Shown: positions 49,901 through 63,597, counted from the stretch's first letter. The stretch is DNA of 64,000 nucleotides from Aptenodytes patagonicus (GCF_965638725.1 NC_134954.1:248001-312000), one strand, 5' to 3'. The notes: generated by a model not told the origin, from the letters alone. A program made the numbers and translations.

Positions 49901-52900
49901 GGGTGAAAACTAGTGTTCTGCTTATCACTGCACAGCACAGGGCTTCTTACAGCAGAGCAAGGAGGGCTCCTGTCCGTAGGACAGGACCTATAGCACTGCA
50001 GTATTAATATAAGCAGCATGTGCAGCAAAGCTTCTGCCTCTTGCTTACGTTTGGTTCACTTGTTCCCTTTAAAACTGCTTCTTTTTAAAGATATTTCTTG
50101 ATTTTCTGTGTTTTGCCAAAGAACTTGCTGCGCCCAAAGCGGGCAAGCACAACAGGTTCTTTCCATATAAAGAGCACCTACGTGCAAAGCTGCATTGGCT
50201 TCAGCTCTCCTCCAGCTTTGGGAGAATGCACGCCTCTAGACGGACATTTCAAGTTTCTCTGTCTCCAGCTCTTCAGCCTACATCTCTTTGGTGAAAGAGC
50301 TCCGCGTTTCCAAATTCAGTCGCATTTATAACATTTCTGCTAGAAATAGTTATCCACTCTCTTAATCCCCCTGGCCAATTTTAGTCAGATCCTTTGTCAT
50401 GCTCAGCTGGAATATCAAATATTCATGTCCAGAGTCCAGTAAGATATTCAAGTCTAGCATTTCACTAGAGCGGATTCTGTAAGGGTCTGGAGACGATTTT
50501 CCAATTCAGCCCTTTTCTTCCGCTTCCAAGGCATCCCCAAACCACAGAGAACTGAGAACCAGCGACAACGCTTCTTTTTAAGCTGATGACTCCATACAGG
50601 ACACAAAAAGAAATCATCACTTCAGCCCACGTTGATACGGCAGGGTTGGGCAAAGGCCAGGAATAACCTTCTGTTACAGGAGGCAGCTTCTTCAAATTAG
50701 TATCTGCTGTGTTTAGATCCCTAAATCAAGACTTCAACATGGTGAAATACCCACAGCTCAGGAGCATCAAAGCCTGGACTTGAGCACACAAACATGTCAA
50801 TGAGCATAATCAATCCACATCACTGCCAGCTAGTTTTTCTCCCTCTCTCCGGATTTACAGCTTGCTTTGTGAAAAAGCCTGTTTAAAAGACTTTTCCTTA
50901 CATCCCCTTCCCTCACCATCTGTCTTCCACCTCACAGCATCCTGCAAGGCGGTTGCTCACAAAACCCAGCATTGCACTGGCACAGCAGCTACCACCAAGC
51001 TGGTGTGAGCCCGCTTTACAGGGCTGGCAGAGATACCTGCATGGCCAGCAAGAGCTGCTGCTCCTCCACCTGCCCCATGTGCTGGCGCCCAGCTCTGGAG
51101 CATCACAGCTCATGGCACACCGGTACCTCCAGGAAGGCCAGAAGCGGCATTGCTGCCTGTCCTGCTCCGATCTGCTGCCACCTCCCGTGAAGCACATGTC
51201 CTCCCAGGCTCGCTCAGGCAGATGCAAAGCAGTCACAGCTCACTGTCCCTGCCTGAGCGCAAGAAAAGGCAGGGGAACAGGGGGCACAGCAACAGCCCCA
51301 GCAGTGAGACACTATCTGTCTGCTAAGAGCTCCACATCTGCGGTGGACCTGCTCCTCACTGGAGAGTTTCGCAGTGGCAGTCACGGGAAAGAGAGCTTCC
51401 CAGGCACCAGAGAGGCAGCCGCCCCCTCAGGGAACACACTCCCCAAGGGTTTCAGGGCTTTCCCCTGCTATTTCTGTACAAATGGGGCATGGGGCAACCA
51501 TGCTTGGTGTGGGAGCTGCCACTGGCTGCCCCACGCTGGCAGCAAGGAGAAGGCTAGGGCAGCTCAGCCGTCAGCCGCCCGGGGAGCGGCAGCCCTGCAG
51601 CCAGGAGGCTGTGGCACCTCTCCGAACGGTTGTGCTGAGGTGCAGCCTACAAAGAGACCACACAGAGAGACAGAAGGGTTGGACGGATCCAGCACCGGGC
51701 AGCAAGCAGCTCCTTGTGGGAAGCGTTTTCAGATGACCAAGGTGTGATCCAAAGCCCACCAAAAGGAAGAGTCTTGTCGAGTCCTGGGGAATGTGGATGA
51801 GAGGAAAGGCACGAAACCAAAGCCTGGTATTACTGCAACCAACCAAGAACAAAACATCAGTAGCACCCACAGGATTGCGTGCACCCTGGAAAGCCCCTCG
51901 CAGCCCCTGGGCCTCTGGCCCGCTACCAAGGTGTTTTCAGCAGGCTTGCCAGCGCCTGCAAGTATGGAGAGCGCTCTCCCAATCCTCCTGCTTCGTCCGT
52001 AACGCCCTTCTCTCCCACCAGCCAGACCTAGTAGCCACAGCCTGAGCAGACACCATCCTTCCCTTGATGTTCATCCTTCTGACAAGCCAAAGACGAACAC
52101 GATCGCATGCGCTGTCTCAGCACACCCTTTCCCAGATGCAGGACAACAGGTTTTGCTTTCTGCTTCCTCTCCCCAAAGGCTTCTGTGAAAGCATCCCCTG
52201 ACGCACACAGATGTCTCCCCATAGTCTGCGAACTGTCTCGGTCCCCACGGACACCCCATCTGCGCTGCAGCATTTGCTGTAAGGCACGATTCACCCCGGG
52301 CCAGCCAGGAGGAGCATTTGGCAGAGCCCTTGGCCACGGCAGCTGAGCAGCCAGTCTCTGCTACGTACAGAGCAAGAGGAATGAGAGGCGCCTCTTCCCT
52401 CCAGTTCTTATCATTTACCCCATGTGAGGCAAAAGATTTTAATGAAACCCCTTCTCCTCTGGGCCTTGCACTCTGCAGAATAACTAGCTGCTAGTATTAG
52501 AGGTGTTTACAAGGAATCAACCAAAAAAAAACCCAAACCAAATTTTGACTGGAGAGCTCCAGCCATCAGTTTTACTCAGTTCCTGTGGATTTCAACATCC
52601 ATCGCAAATGCAAGGAGCATATTTCCCAGAGCAGTTAAAGACACAGTGTATGTATTTATTTCCATTTCAGTCTGCAAATCTGGAGTTCAATTAAAACTCA
52701 CTGAACACTATTTTGTGCCTGAGAAAATATTTTCCAACAAATACAAATTATTTTACTGACTGCATAACCTCAAACTGCCTTCTGCTTGAGGCTGCTACAT
52801 CCTCCCAGCTCCTACTAATGACAAGCAGATTGTTTCTTTTATAAGCCCTTAAAATGTTGCAATTGCCTCAAAATTACGTGGATTTTTCTGACAGAGTTCA

Positions 52901-55429
52901 AACTACATATTCTTTCCAATTCAAACTGAGCTGCACAGGGGAGAAACAAGGCTCAGCACATGCGAGCTTGCTGTCAGGACTCCTCCCCTACTACTTTTCG
53001 GGACACATTAGCATCACAGACATCTTCCTGCCTGCCACATCTTTGCATTCACAGAACACCTGCCAAAATTCACAAGCGGCGGAAGCTGCCGCTGAATCAT
53101 TTCCCAGCTCTGGTTCCTATCACTGGGATTAAAGTTGTGAGATCAAAGAGGAAAGGAATGCAGAGCATCTTGTTTGCATGTCACCAATGCCATTTTGCTG
53201 CAAGGCAGCTAGAGCAAGACACACACAGACACGAATTATTGGCAGCAGGAGAGAGAGCATGGCAAGAAAGCCTGGCTACAGAAAGACCAACCCCACAAAC
53301 TGGGTGTTTTACAAAGCAGCACACGCCCTCAGTCCAGCTAAGTACAAACTACAACAAAAAGACCATTACCAAAGAATCCAGTGTCATAGATACCCTGAAA
53401 AATAGCATCAGGAAAAGGCAACCTTCTTGTCAGTGGGTGTGCTGCTCCCTGGACACCCTCATGCTGCACTGACTCACCGCAACCTGCTCCTGCCCTTCTG
53501 TCACAGGTCTTATGCTGGTTTTCTTACATGCCCGTCTGCTGGAATTAAGAGACTGTTGAAGAGTCTTTGTTCTACATTCACATTTTTATGTTCCTTTGTA
53601 GCTCATGTGGGCTTAAAAGAACAACATAGTGCCCCCCGGGAGTCAAAGAAAGGCCCAAGGCAACGTAAAGAACCCAAAATTTACTATTTGCTACCTAAGC
53701 CAATTTCATTCATCTGAGCCGGAATAATTCTGATTGCTGGGATCTGGCAGCACTAATGATGGAAATAAGCTTCTGTTACTTTTATTTTTTATTTTATTGT
53801 TGTTTAAACTCCTTTTCTCATAGTGCACGTGAGAAGGAGCCAGATCCTGCCCAAGCTTGTGCAGGATCGGCAGAACGACTGACTTCCCAGCTGCGGAAAG
53901 CTGGTTTTTTGGCAGCATAAGCTGGAAGTCCAGTGTGATAGTCAACTTTCAGGGTTGGACATCAAAGGTGGGAAAAAACCTACCACCTTCTTTTGCTCAT
54001 AATTAGGAAAGATTAAGTCTGGAAATTACCAAGAGATCACAGTTGGCTACATTGCCCCATTACAGGTTTCGATACGGCTCCTAGGCATTAGATTAATAGA
54101 TGCAATCATGACAGACTGAGCACATTCAGACACTGACAGCACAGCTGAGAGCGGCAAGCACATCCGTGTGTGATGTGAGAGATCATTATGATATAAGCAA
54201 CTCCCTGAACTCTCTGCAGAACTGAGCAATCTCCTGAAGCCCCTACTGCAGAGCAACTCTCCAGGGCAGGTAATTCCCACTCGCTCGGTAAGGCACATGA
54301 GGAGGGACGCTCTGCGCTGCTGCAGGAACGGAGCAAAACCACAGCTCCCCCATAGTTTTTTGAGTCAGGGAGATAATAGGGTTCGATAAATGATCAACCT
54401 GCACGCACAGTCTGAGACATTTACGAGAAATACAGAAATGCCATTTAAGTCTCCTGCTCTGATACAGAAGCACTGTAACAAGGCAGACTTGATGCTGTGG
54501 GTTAGGCCCACCTCTCTGAACAACACCCTCCCACTACACAGTGCCATATTTACCCCAGCGGGTCTACCCTCGCAGAAGAGCTTGCAAGCTGGGGGCTCTC
54601 TAGCACAATGGACTTCAGATACACTCAACTCTTAGCCAAACACCACAGTGCCCATTTCATCTTCTCCTCCTTGAAAGGGGCACCAGCCACGCCACCCAGC
54701 ACTGCCTGCCAGTGCCTGCCCACGACTCACACAGTCTGGATGGGACTCGACATAACTCTACCCCAAGGCCCCAGCCATGCTCTGCATCTGCCAGGGATGA
54801 CCCAACACCTTCATTCACCTTGTGCCTGGCAGGATCCCAACCTCCATAGGCATAAGCGCTCGTTCCCCTCTGATACCCATCACCTGAAGCCAGCAAAGCA
54901 ATTCACCTTCAGTATGTCAACCCCCATCTTGAAAACTGCAAAGCATCTAGAGAGCTGCGCGTGCTCTTATCCCCTTGCTTCTCATGTTGCTCCAGGCACC
55001 AGCTGTTTTGTTCTTCTCGCCTCTTCTCCATGCCAACCCTAAGACTTCGGAGATGTTAGCATTTGAAATCCACCCATGAATGATCAATCCCAAATTACAT
55101 TCCTCCATGCAAAACCACCTAGACCAAAAGGATGAGTTCTGATACCACTTGTCTGCGCTGGCCATTTACTTCAGCGTCCATGGGCGCCGCTCCCCATAAT
55201 GGCGCAACTACCCTGCCCCATCCTCTCCCTACTTCTCCAAACTTCAGATGCCTATGCACCCTCTAGGATGCGAGCTAACATCCACAAAACCAGACGCTTT
55301 TATCTTTCCCAGGGCACCTCTCCAAACAGGAGCGAGCTCTGAGCAGACACCCGGCCCCACACACGCACCTTTCAGCTCCGATCAGCTCTAACTTAGCAGA
55401 AAAGGGAAAAAACCCGGCGCAAAGAGGGC

Positions 55430-55880
55430 TACCACCAGCAGCATCCGCGGGGGCCGGGTCGCCCGGCCCCGGCGCCTGCCCGCCCCCGCCCCGCACTCAC
55501 GGCGCCCGGGGGCAGCAGCACGGCGCCCCCCGCCCCATCGCCCCCCGCCGCCGCCTTCGCCTTTTCCTTCTTCTCCGGCTTGAGCGCTGCCGGCGGCTGC
55601 TGGACGCCGATCTTCACCATGGCCCCGCGCCGCCGCCGCCTGCGCCGCCGCCGCCCGCACCGCCCCGGGGAGGGGCCGCCACCGCCACCGCCCCCAGCAG
55701 ACCCCCGGGGCGCTCCGCTTCCCCCGCCCGCCGCCGGTGGGACCGGGGATGGGGGTGTCCCCCAAGCCCCCGCCGAGGGCTGTGAAGGCAAACGGGGGTT
55801 TGCAACCACCAGGGCTGCGCCCGGGGCACCAGCGGGCTTCGGGGGTGCCCGGGGGGTCCGAATGCACCGTCCGAGGCTCG
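55430..55880 (-). promoter_or_regulatory. ITM2C: CpG-rich promoter region of ITM2C
   Basis: Sequence around exon 1 is very rich in GC and CpG (repeated cgccgccgc, ccccgcccc and ggcgcc strings), in clear contrast to both sides. No TATA box is seen upstream of the start codon on the - strand. This is the typical housekeeping-type CpG island promoter expected for a broadly expressed gene. Transcription start sites cannot be placed from sequence alone. Island edges were judged by eye. Confidence 0.8.
55501..55620 (-). CDS. ITM2C: ITM2C exon 1: cytosolic N-terminus
   Basis: The ATG at 55620-55618 sits in a strong context (gccATGG). The exon encodes residues 1-40, beginning MVKIGVQQPPA, then a lysine-rich KPEKKEKAKAAAGG stretch and GAVLLPPGA, and stops at the donor gtgagt (55500-55495). 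MVKI is the start shared by ITM2C proteins. The middle is low in complexity and weakly conserved in the family. The frame is open further upstream on this strand but has no better start. Confidence 0.92.
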
Positions 55881-58800
55881 GGCGATAAACCCGTCCCTAG
55901 GGATCTGCCTGCCAACAGCACCCACGGCTGCTTCCCAGTCTCAGCCGAAAGCTGTTTGCTCCCCACCACCAGCCACCATCAGCTCTTGCTTCAACAGCTT
56001 CCGGCTGCTGCTCTCGAGCCCTTCCACAGGTTTGAGGATACAGAGGGTGCAGCAGCAGCCCCAGGAAGCCCTGGCTCTTTGCGGTGCTAAATTTTCAGTA
56101 CTCCAAGTGGCACCGCTGAAATCAGGTCAGGAAATGGACAAAAAAAAAAAAAACAAAATAAAATAAAACAAAACTAAAACAACCCACCAAGCCCGAAGAT
56201 GCATCAGCCTGGAGCAGATGCACACAGAGAGCAGAGGTTACGCCGGGGAAAGCTGGGGAAAAACCCAGCTGCCATTCATTTCAAGGCCTGAGAGCAGAAT
56301 CCATGGAGGAACTGAGAGCATTCAGGTGGCCTCTCCCCCAGGATCAGCTCTGGGCAGCAGAACAGATGGATTACCTTCATCATGGGGACAATGATCTAGA
56401 AAAAGGCCTTCCTGACAAAAGCAGAGTGTAGCATGCAGAAGAGAATTTGAGGCAGTTGCTTTTGTGCCACTGATTCTGGTCTTGTGCCATTGGGGGGTGG
56501 CTGGGGAGCAGCAGGGAGCAGAGCTGCCTGTGAGGCACTGCAGATACGAAGGCTCTCTGAACGGCAGGAACAGCAGAGCATTACCTGGCTGTACGCAGGA
56601 TTCACTGAAGCACTTGCACAGTGAGGAGTAAAGAACACATGTTGACAGTTTTGTTAAGGTAACAAAATGGAAAAAAAAAAAACATTAACAAAACCCTCTC
56701 TGCCAGCCGTGGGTAGTACAGAAAGTAGCAAACTGTCAGTGGAGACACACAGCAATACTGTTACATTGATTTGGTCCACTTAAACATAGTATTTATTTAT
56801 AATAAAGTCGTTATGAGCATTTTCTTTCGATCCAGAAGGATTCATTATGTAGTGAGTGCTTTATATCATGTTATGAACTAACCCGGTGATAAATTAGTGC
56901 TAAATTTTATTTGCAAAAGGCATCTTTGGCAGGGATTCAATGTTGACTCACAACAACAATTGCTCATAGTGCTGACTTGCCATTGTTCAATATTTAGAGC
57001 TGCTCAGTCCTCCCGACAACCCGCCGTGTGGCTAAAAGTTACATTGGGATTGCAAGTTTTATCTCACACAGAGATAAGAGGCAGCATTTCCAAAACAGCC
57101 CCTAATTTTAGGAGCTCAAACTGAGACAAGATGGTCCTGAGTTTCTGGCATCAGGAGTGTTTACAGCCAGATCCAAAGATCTCACACTCAACATGCAAAC
57201 CAAGAGACACCATCAGGATCTTCCGTGACAAAAGCTCTAAGGCAATTGCTAACTACTCTAATAATGTTTACCCTAAACAACATGTAACCTTAGAGCAAGG
57301 AAGTGTCCAGAACATGAGCAGAGGGACAGAAATCCCTGTGCTCCAGTCCTCTCAATCCACCAGGTTATCCTGCTTTCTACCCCCTTTCATCACTCTTGGG
57401 CATAGATTTGGCCCTGCCTTTTTTTAGGTTGTTTGGCTACACTCTTCCTTGCGCGCAGCTCTCTGTACAACAAACGCAGTGTTACCTCCTTTGTCTCCAG
57501 TCCAATGGTCCACTGGGCAGCTCTCATCACAGAGAAGAAATCTAAAGCTGGGATGCCAGCTGGGGAAAAGTGATATGGAATCTCTCAATACATCTAATAA
57601 ATGGCAGAGAAAGTTTAACACAAAAATCTTTAGTTTAAAGGCAGAAGTTGTAGAAAATTGGAGTTTGTTTTTTCCATTTGTGGCAAACATGCCTCTACCC
57701 CCCATCCCCAATCAGTCAGTCTGCAGGACTTGTGGGACAAGCCTGCAGTTGGGAGAGCAAAGGATCCTCTTCTAATATTTAGGTCATTTGTGAAAGATGC
57801 TGAGAGAAATAAGGCTCCTGATGTTCATCAGGGCTCCTAACAGAACTAGTCTATTGATTTTCGCACAGGCAAACAGACTGAAAGACAGCATCACACCACG
57901 CCAAGCCAGCAGCAGAGCACCAGGCAGCAGTGACAGTGGCTCTGCCCTTTCTATGCAAGTCAGGTGCTGGCCTGTCAACTACAGAATCAACCTGGGTCTT
58001 CTCTGGAGTACAGCAACTAATTTCCTGTTTTAAGTGGAAAGTAGTATTGATCAAATATGCGAGACTGACATCAGAGCATGTGTGTTGGGGGAGTCCCCTG
58101 TTCACAGCTCAGAAGCAGCCTGCTTGGACCAGTCTGGTTATTCTCCATCAGGAAGCCCCACCTGACATCCCACAGCCCTCCCTGGCCGCTGGTTCTGCAA
58201 CTTGTGCCCAGGCACGGCTTAAACAACGTCACCCTGTAAAACATGAACTGGTCCCCAAAAGCACCCGCGGAGCAAAAACTGCTCCCCATGAGGTCAGGAA
58301 TCCTGCAGGATGCTGTTAATGTTAACATGCACTTTTAAAATGCTTTTTTAAAATTATTTTTTCTTTTTTTAATGGAAATATGCACAAGTGCCTTGAACAA
58401 TCTGCCAGTTTGCAGTATTTGTGACTACAACTGGAATACTCATATTAATTTTACTGTACCACAAAAAAAATTTGCAGAACTGGTGAGGAAGGCAAGTTAT
58501 TCTCAGCGTAACGATGAACCCAAAACAGGTATTTTAAAAATTTGTAGGAAAACATCCAAATGATTATAGAATGGGCCAACATTAAAGGTCTAAAACTTTA
58601 AGTGTCTTTACTTATTTAATGCTTCAAAATTTAGTATCAATCACAGCCATGTCATTCCAAGGCATCTCCTGATTTCAATTACATATCTGAATAAATGACT
58701 TTGCAAGCATTAAGAAAAATCACCCTGGTCATCATATGCTGAGTTTCAGACTAAAAGAATTTTTCAGTAAGAAATCTCCTCCAGCTATAGGCCCCTCAGT

Positions 58801-61800
58801 CTGAGGCTTAGAGGATAAACACTGACAATGAACTTAACGTTTCTCGCTAACGCAGCTTAAAAAAATGTGCCTCTTGCCTTGCAGTGGAGAAGTGACACGC
58901 TGCTTATAAAACATCTTGCTCAAATCTACTGTCTTTTCTATTAGTAAGCAAGCAGATTTCAGTTTAAAACTGCCACCTTACTGACTTCATTAAAGCCACC
59001 TGATGTTTTTTATTAATCTTGATAACAAAGTTTCCATCTCTTGCATATAATTAAGATGAATCCCAGGAACAATTTACTTGACTGGTCTTTCATTAAGCAT
59101 AGCAGCACGATAGCACTTCTCAAGTAATGGATAGGTCGGAACTTTGTAAACCTTTTTAGAGAAACTGTACGCTACCTTCCCACTTTTCACCTTTCAAAAA
59201 AGTACCACTTCATGTAGAAAAAAAAAATATTAAAGAGATAGTACAAGATAACTGCCTTAATATATCTTGAGCCAACCAAAATGTGTTTGTCATTTACTGA
59301 GCTGCATCTATTTCAGAGGTCTGCCTGGTGTATTAAGAGTCCCTCACTGTATCAGGCTGGAAGAAAATGTGAATTTTAGAGTCCTTAAATCATTCTGCTT
59401 TTCCACTGCAGTTCCAATAAGGGCTTGTACTAGATAGCTTGCTGTAAAAATGAGCAGAACTCAGTAATGTGCTGAAAGTATACTTTTATTTTCCCTTCCT
59501 ATGCCATACTGATCAGCTGGGTTAAAAAAAAAAGTTAAAAAAAGTAAAAAAAAAAATCATAATCACTCTTAAAGGAACAGACCACAAATGCGAAGGATGC
59601 ACTGATGGTTTTTGCTGTTCCTTGTATAATCTAATTCTAATTACCCCACATAATTGCATGAGGCAAAGCAATTACCTGTAGCCAAAGGCAGAGAATCAAT
59701 CCAGTAGTTTCCGTGGAAAAAGTTACAGCAGTCATCTGCAGCTGAACTGAGCTGAATTTCTTGTCACTCTTGGATGTGCATGCCGCACCAGCTGGGGTAA
59801 CATGTCAATCCTTACTACAGCTATCATGGATCGAGTCTCTTGCTCCTTCTTTTCTCTTCTTTGAAACAAAACTGATGGTTAGGCAGCAGCAGGAAGCCCT
59901 GGGCCACCTAGGAGGGTAAATCGAAATCTATTACCATTATGTACTTAAAAAATAACAAGTGAGTAATTTTCTCCTAATAGTAAGAATTATCCTGATTAGT
60001 CTCCCTCCTGGAAACTAGCGAGCTCCAGGTATCTCAGTTATCTCTCTTTTATAAACTCTAGTCTATAAAAGGTTAACACTTAGCATCCTTCAGCCAGTAT
60101 TAAAAAAAAAGTACCCACATTTCAAAAAGTATGCACAGACCAGACGTACAATGGATTTGACCTGAACCACTACGTTCAGTTAACCACTGGTGGCAGGACT
60201 GGTATAAGCCAGAGCCAGAATGCTTGTTAACATTTGGTTGTCTGCTGTGGCACCAAAGCCCCCTAACAGGTATGTGCGAAAAAGTACGGAGGGATGGTGA
60301 GAAAGGGAAGGAAAAAGGTGGCTTGGAGGCAGCACCCTAAATACCCAATCTGTATTTTTATGTCATAGGATAACCAGGGAGCATACCAGAGACAACAAAA
60401 TTACCAGAACTGTCGTACAGTTTATTACTTTTCATGATTTAGAGGGAGTTTTTCTATAGAGGTATTCACAATTTAACTGGAAACACATTAGGGGTTCCAC
60501 AAATCAAAATACTTTGGAAAGCTCTGCACCGAGTACTTTCTATCACTTCTGGAAAGACTGTGACCAGCAGGGAGGGAATTCGAGTTGGTGGGAAAGCACT
60601 AGTGAAAAGAATGGGATACAAGCCTAAAAGTCAAGAAAGCCCAGGAAGTGGGAAGGGCCCTAATTCCTCACCTTTACATATGAATGCAAGTGTTAAAACA
60701 CAGATTAGGAACGAAAGCAGGAGAAAGGGAATGTAGGGGAGATGCTGGTTTAAGACGATAAAAGGCATGGGACTAGATTTAAGTAGTTGCGGGAGAAGGC
60801 AGGTGGGAGGACTCAGCCACAGAGTTCAGCTGCATCCTTCCCCAGTTCCCAAAAAGTCCCAAAAAGGGACCCCGAAGTACAAGAGAAGATGTAATCCGAG
60901 CTCTTGCTTTCCCTTTCCCTTCTGTCACCTCATTTCTAGTTCTGTATTCAAGAACTGGACTTTTTGCTCTAACTGCACCAACCTTGTAATATTCTGCTTG
61001 TCTGATGTTGAAAGAGGCCAATTGATGTGGAAAAGCCCAGGGCATGCATCTTCTCTGGAAGCAACAAACTGAACCAAAGCCCCCTCCTTCCTGCCAGGGA
61101 CCTGCAAACCAAAAGAGTGGGAAGGGAGTTTGGGAGGCTGGCTGGTACCCCCCTTACCATAAGGACTAACATCATGAAGTCATTAGGCCTGGCAAAAACT
61201 ATCTTCTGATAGGTGCAGGCAAGCATTCCCTTGTCATGAGCTCTGCCAAAGCACTGTTTGAACCAACAGGCTCATCACATGAAGTTACTCAGTGCAGATA
61301 CAGCATAGTATCAGTCTTAGATGTGGGGAGTGAAGCACCACTGATTCCAGTTTCTATGGTGTCAGGTGCCTGGCTCCAAGAAAACGTGCCTGCAATAACA
61401 GTTCTGAAGCGCAATGCATATTTTAGTCAGCTACCAAAAAGCTGGGTAGTTTCAAGAGCAGCCCCCAGTTTTCACCAACTGATGCCCATCCATCATGCGA
61501 GTAACATTCTGTGAGCAAAGGCCACCCCACCTTTTTCTTATCTCTCAGTTTTCCTCTTCTTCAGGGCTTGCTAAGAGCAAGTGAGCATGCTCAGCCTGAA
61601 TAAAACACTTTCTGGCAAGAGCTGAACACACTGAAGAGAAAGGAGCATGACACTGAATACTAGCACCAGTTCTCCAGCAGATCTTATGCAGGGAAGGAAG
61701 AAAGAAAGAAATGGACAGACATGCAGACAAAAATGTCTCACTGAGAACCCAAACCAAACAACTGCTTGGACATCCTCAGTTTCGCCTTCTTTTTGGGAGG

Positions 61801-63286
61801 GTGACTCAGTGAACAACTCTTTTGTTCAGATGCCTTGTTTGTCATACCCAAACCTACTGCAAATTGGGTCACATGGAAAGAATCTGCCATCCCTCCTAGC
61901 AACACATGGCATCCTATACATACCTGTAACCTAATTAATACCTAACAAAATCTCAGTATTGCATGGCTGACAGTTTTCAGTGCAAGGGACAGAGCTGCTC
62001 TTATTTATAGCATCAGCACATATTATACAAATTCAAGCAAGCTCAGAGTCAGCAATTCGCAGAAATTGATCTAGCCTTTGCTATGTAAGTATCCTCTGCT
62101 TTGCAGCCCTAATGAAATAAAAGCCAAAGCAAGCAAATTCAACCACATCTAGTAACTGCCACGCTCCTGTTCAAAAGGTCCCAGGGACGAGGGAACAAAG
62201 ATGACATCTAAGGTGACCTTCACCAAAAATAGTTTTTGTTCAAAACCTGAGCGTAGGCATCTATATCTAGGATAGCTGACTTCTCTAAACTCGTAAGTCT
62301 CTCTTACTCTGAGGCCAGCTACCCTTATGCAGCACTGAGCATGGCCTAATTAGCTCCACCTTCACCCTCGACTACTCCCACTAATTTGGCTGGCTTGGCC
62401 CACTCACCCATCAGCTTTTCTGGTGAACAAATAAAACTGCTTTGTAGGCAGATCTGCCACTACTCCTCAACCCTGAGAGGAAAATCATTGAGAGGAAAAG
62501 GGATACCAAAATTTAGTCTTAGTTTTAAGTGATGAGAATGATCTGTCCAGTTCCCCTTGCACTCACCAGCTGGAACACGTTCAAGCATTAAATAAGCTTA
62601 AGGGAAACACCTGGTCTAGGGGCCGTCAGCTTTCCTTTGCTTCAGCTCTATAAAAGTATAAGCAGTTCAATACAGGGCTAGAAGCATTGCCTAATCCCAC
62701 CTATTCTAGTAGCTCCCTCTTCCCTTATTGCTACTATTAACTATCCTTGACAACTTTAAGATGAGAGGTAGAACCTGAAATTCAGCTGATGACACGGAAA
62801 TTGGGTTTATCTTCCAAGGGATCGAGGAAAAGCAGCTGGCCTTCCTTTGAGGAAAAAAAGGATTGTAGCTACTCACTCCTATTTACAGTGCCTGGTACAC
62901 TCACATGACAGGGCTCCGGCTTCACGAACATGGCAGCAGCACTTTAGTCTGGTGATCTTACAGACCAGAGACTGAGATCAGGGCCCCTTGCAGAATTCAG
63001 TCATGAAGGTTGTTTTTCCAGGTCTTTAATCTTCACCCAACTTGCCAGCCGTAGGCAAATTCTTTCTGGCAGAGTCTGCCTCCTAAGGGACTGAGGAAGA
63101 AATAATATTTAATGGTGAAACATTTAGAAGAACAAGCTACTATGAAACCTTCCTCAAACACACACACTTCACTGTTTGTTGTTGTTTCTTCTAAAGCTGA
63201 CCTAATCTCACATGACAGAGGGCAGCTGCTCATTGATTAGAAGAGACTGCTTCATGGGGTCAACTGGACTCCACCACAAATAGAAG
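55881..63286. other. Intergenic region upstream of ITM2C
   Basis: No recognisable coding exon on either strand. A runs occur near 56138-56165 and 56670-56682, and the 58.3-59.9 kb part is markedly AT-rich. AATAAA hexamers on the - strand at 56797-56792 and elsewhere could belong to a 3' UTR of a gene further right (CAB39 is the expected neighbour), but no CAB39 coding sequence is in the window, so this stays open. Confidence 0.45.
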
Positions 63287-63436
63287 TGTCATGGTTTAAC
63301 CTCAGTCAGCAACTGAGCACCACGCAGCCGCTCACTCACTCCCCGCCCCCCGGTGGGATGGGGGAGACAATTGGAAGAGTAGAAGTGAGAAAACCCGTGG
63401 GTTGAGATAAAAACAGTTTAATAATTGAAATAGAAT

Positions 63437-63438
63437 AA

Positions 63439-63473
<35 letters not shown>
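63437..63473. repeat. AAT trinucleotide microsatellite inside the LTR
   Basis: About twelve AAT units in a row, at the same internal position as the shorter trinucleotide tract of the other LTR. Confidence 0.9.
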
Positions 63474-63476
<3 letters not shown>

Positions 63477-63589
63477 CATACAAAGCAAGTGATGCACAAT
63501 GCAATTGCTCACCACCCACTGACTGATGCCCAGCCAGTCCCCGAGCAGCGGCCCCCCCGGCCAGCTTTCCCCAGTTTATGTACTGAGCA

Positions 63590-63597
63590 TGACGTCA
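63590..63597. promoter_or_regulatory. Palindromic CRE/ATF site in the LTR
   Basis: TGACGTCA, the full consensus for CREB/ATF-type factors, lies just upstream of the TATA-like box in the LTR orientation. The homologous site in the 42 kb LTR reads GGACGTCA and has lost one half-site base. Binding is not shown. Confidence 0.5.

Larger units (their letters stand above)
39870..55500. other. ITM2C: ITM2C intron 1 (15.6 kb)
   Basis: The donor is gtgagt at 55500 and the acceptor is at 39870. The intron holds a solo LTR at 42.1-42.6 kb, an AT/GT-rich microsatellite at 40.1 kb and CA repeats at 43.68 and 46.93 kb. Several fairly long chance frames occur in GC-rich parts, the longest being 50953-51747 on the + strand. 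No exon of another gene was recognised. Apart from these I see no repeat or RNA gene between 42.65 and 55.4 kb. Confidence 0.6.

Noticed and set aside
55388..55969. Long - strand frames overlapping ITM2C exon 1
   Set aside because: These are alternative readings of the CpG island. Only the frame beginning MVKIG at 55620 joins correctly to exon 2.
56600..59950. Possible CAB39 3' UTR
   Set aside because: Expected neighbour by synteny and AT-rich with - strand AATAAA hexamers, but no CAB39 coding sequence in the window and nothing specific to support it.
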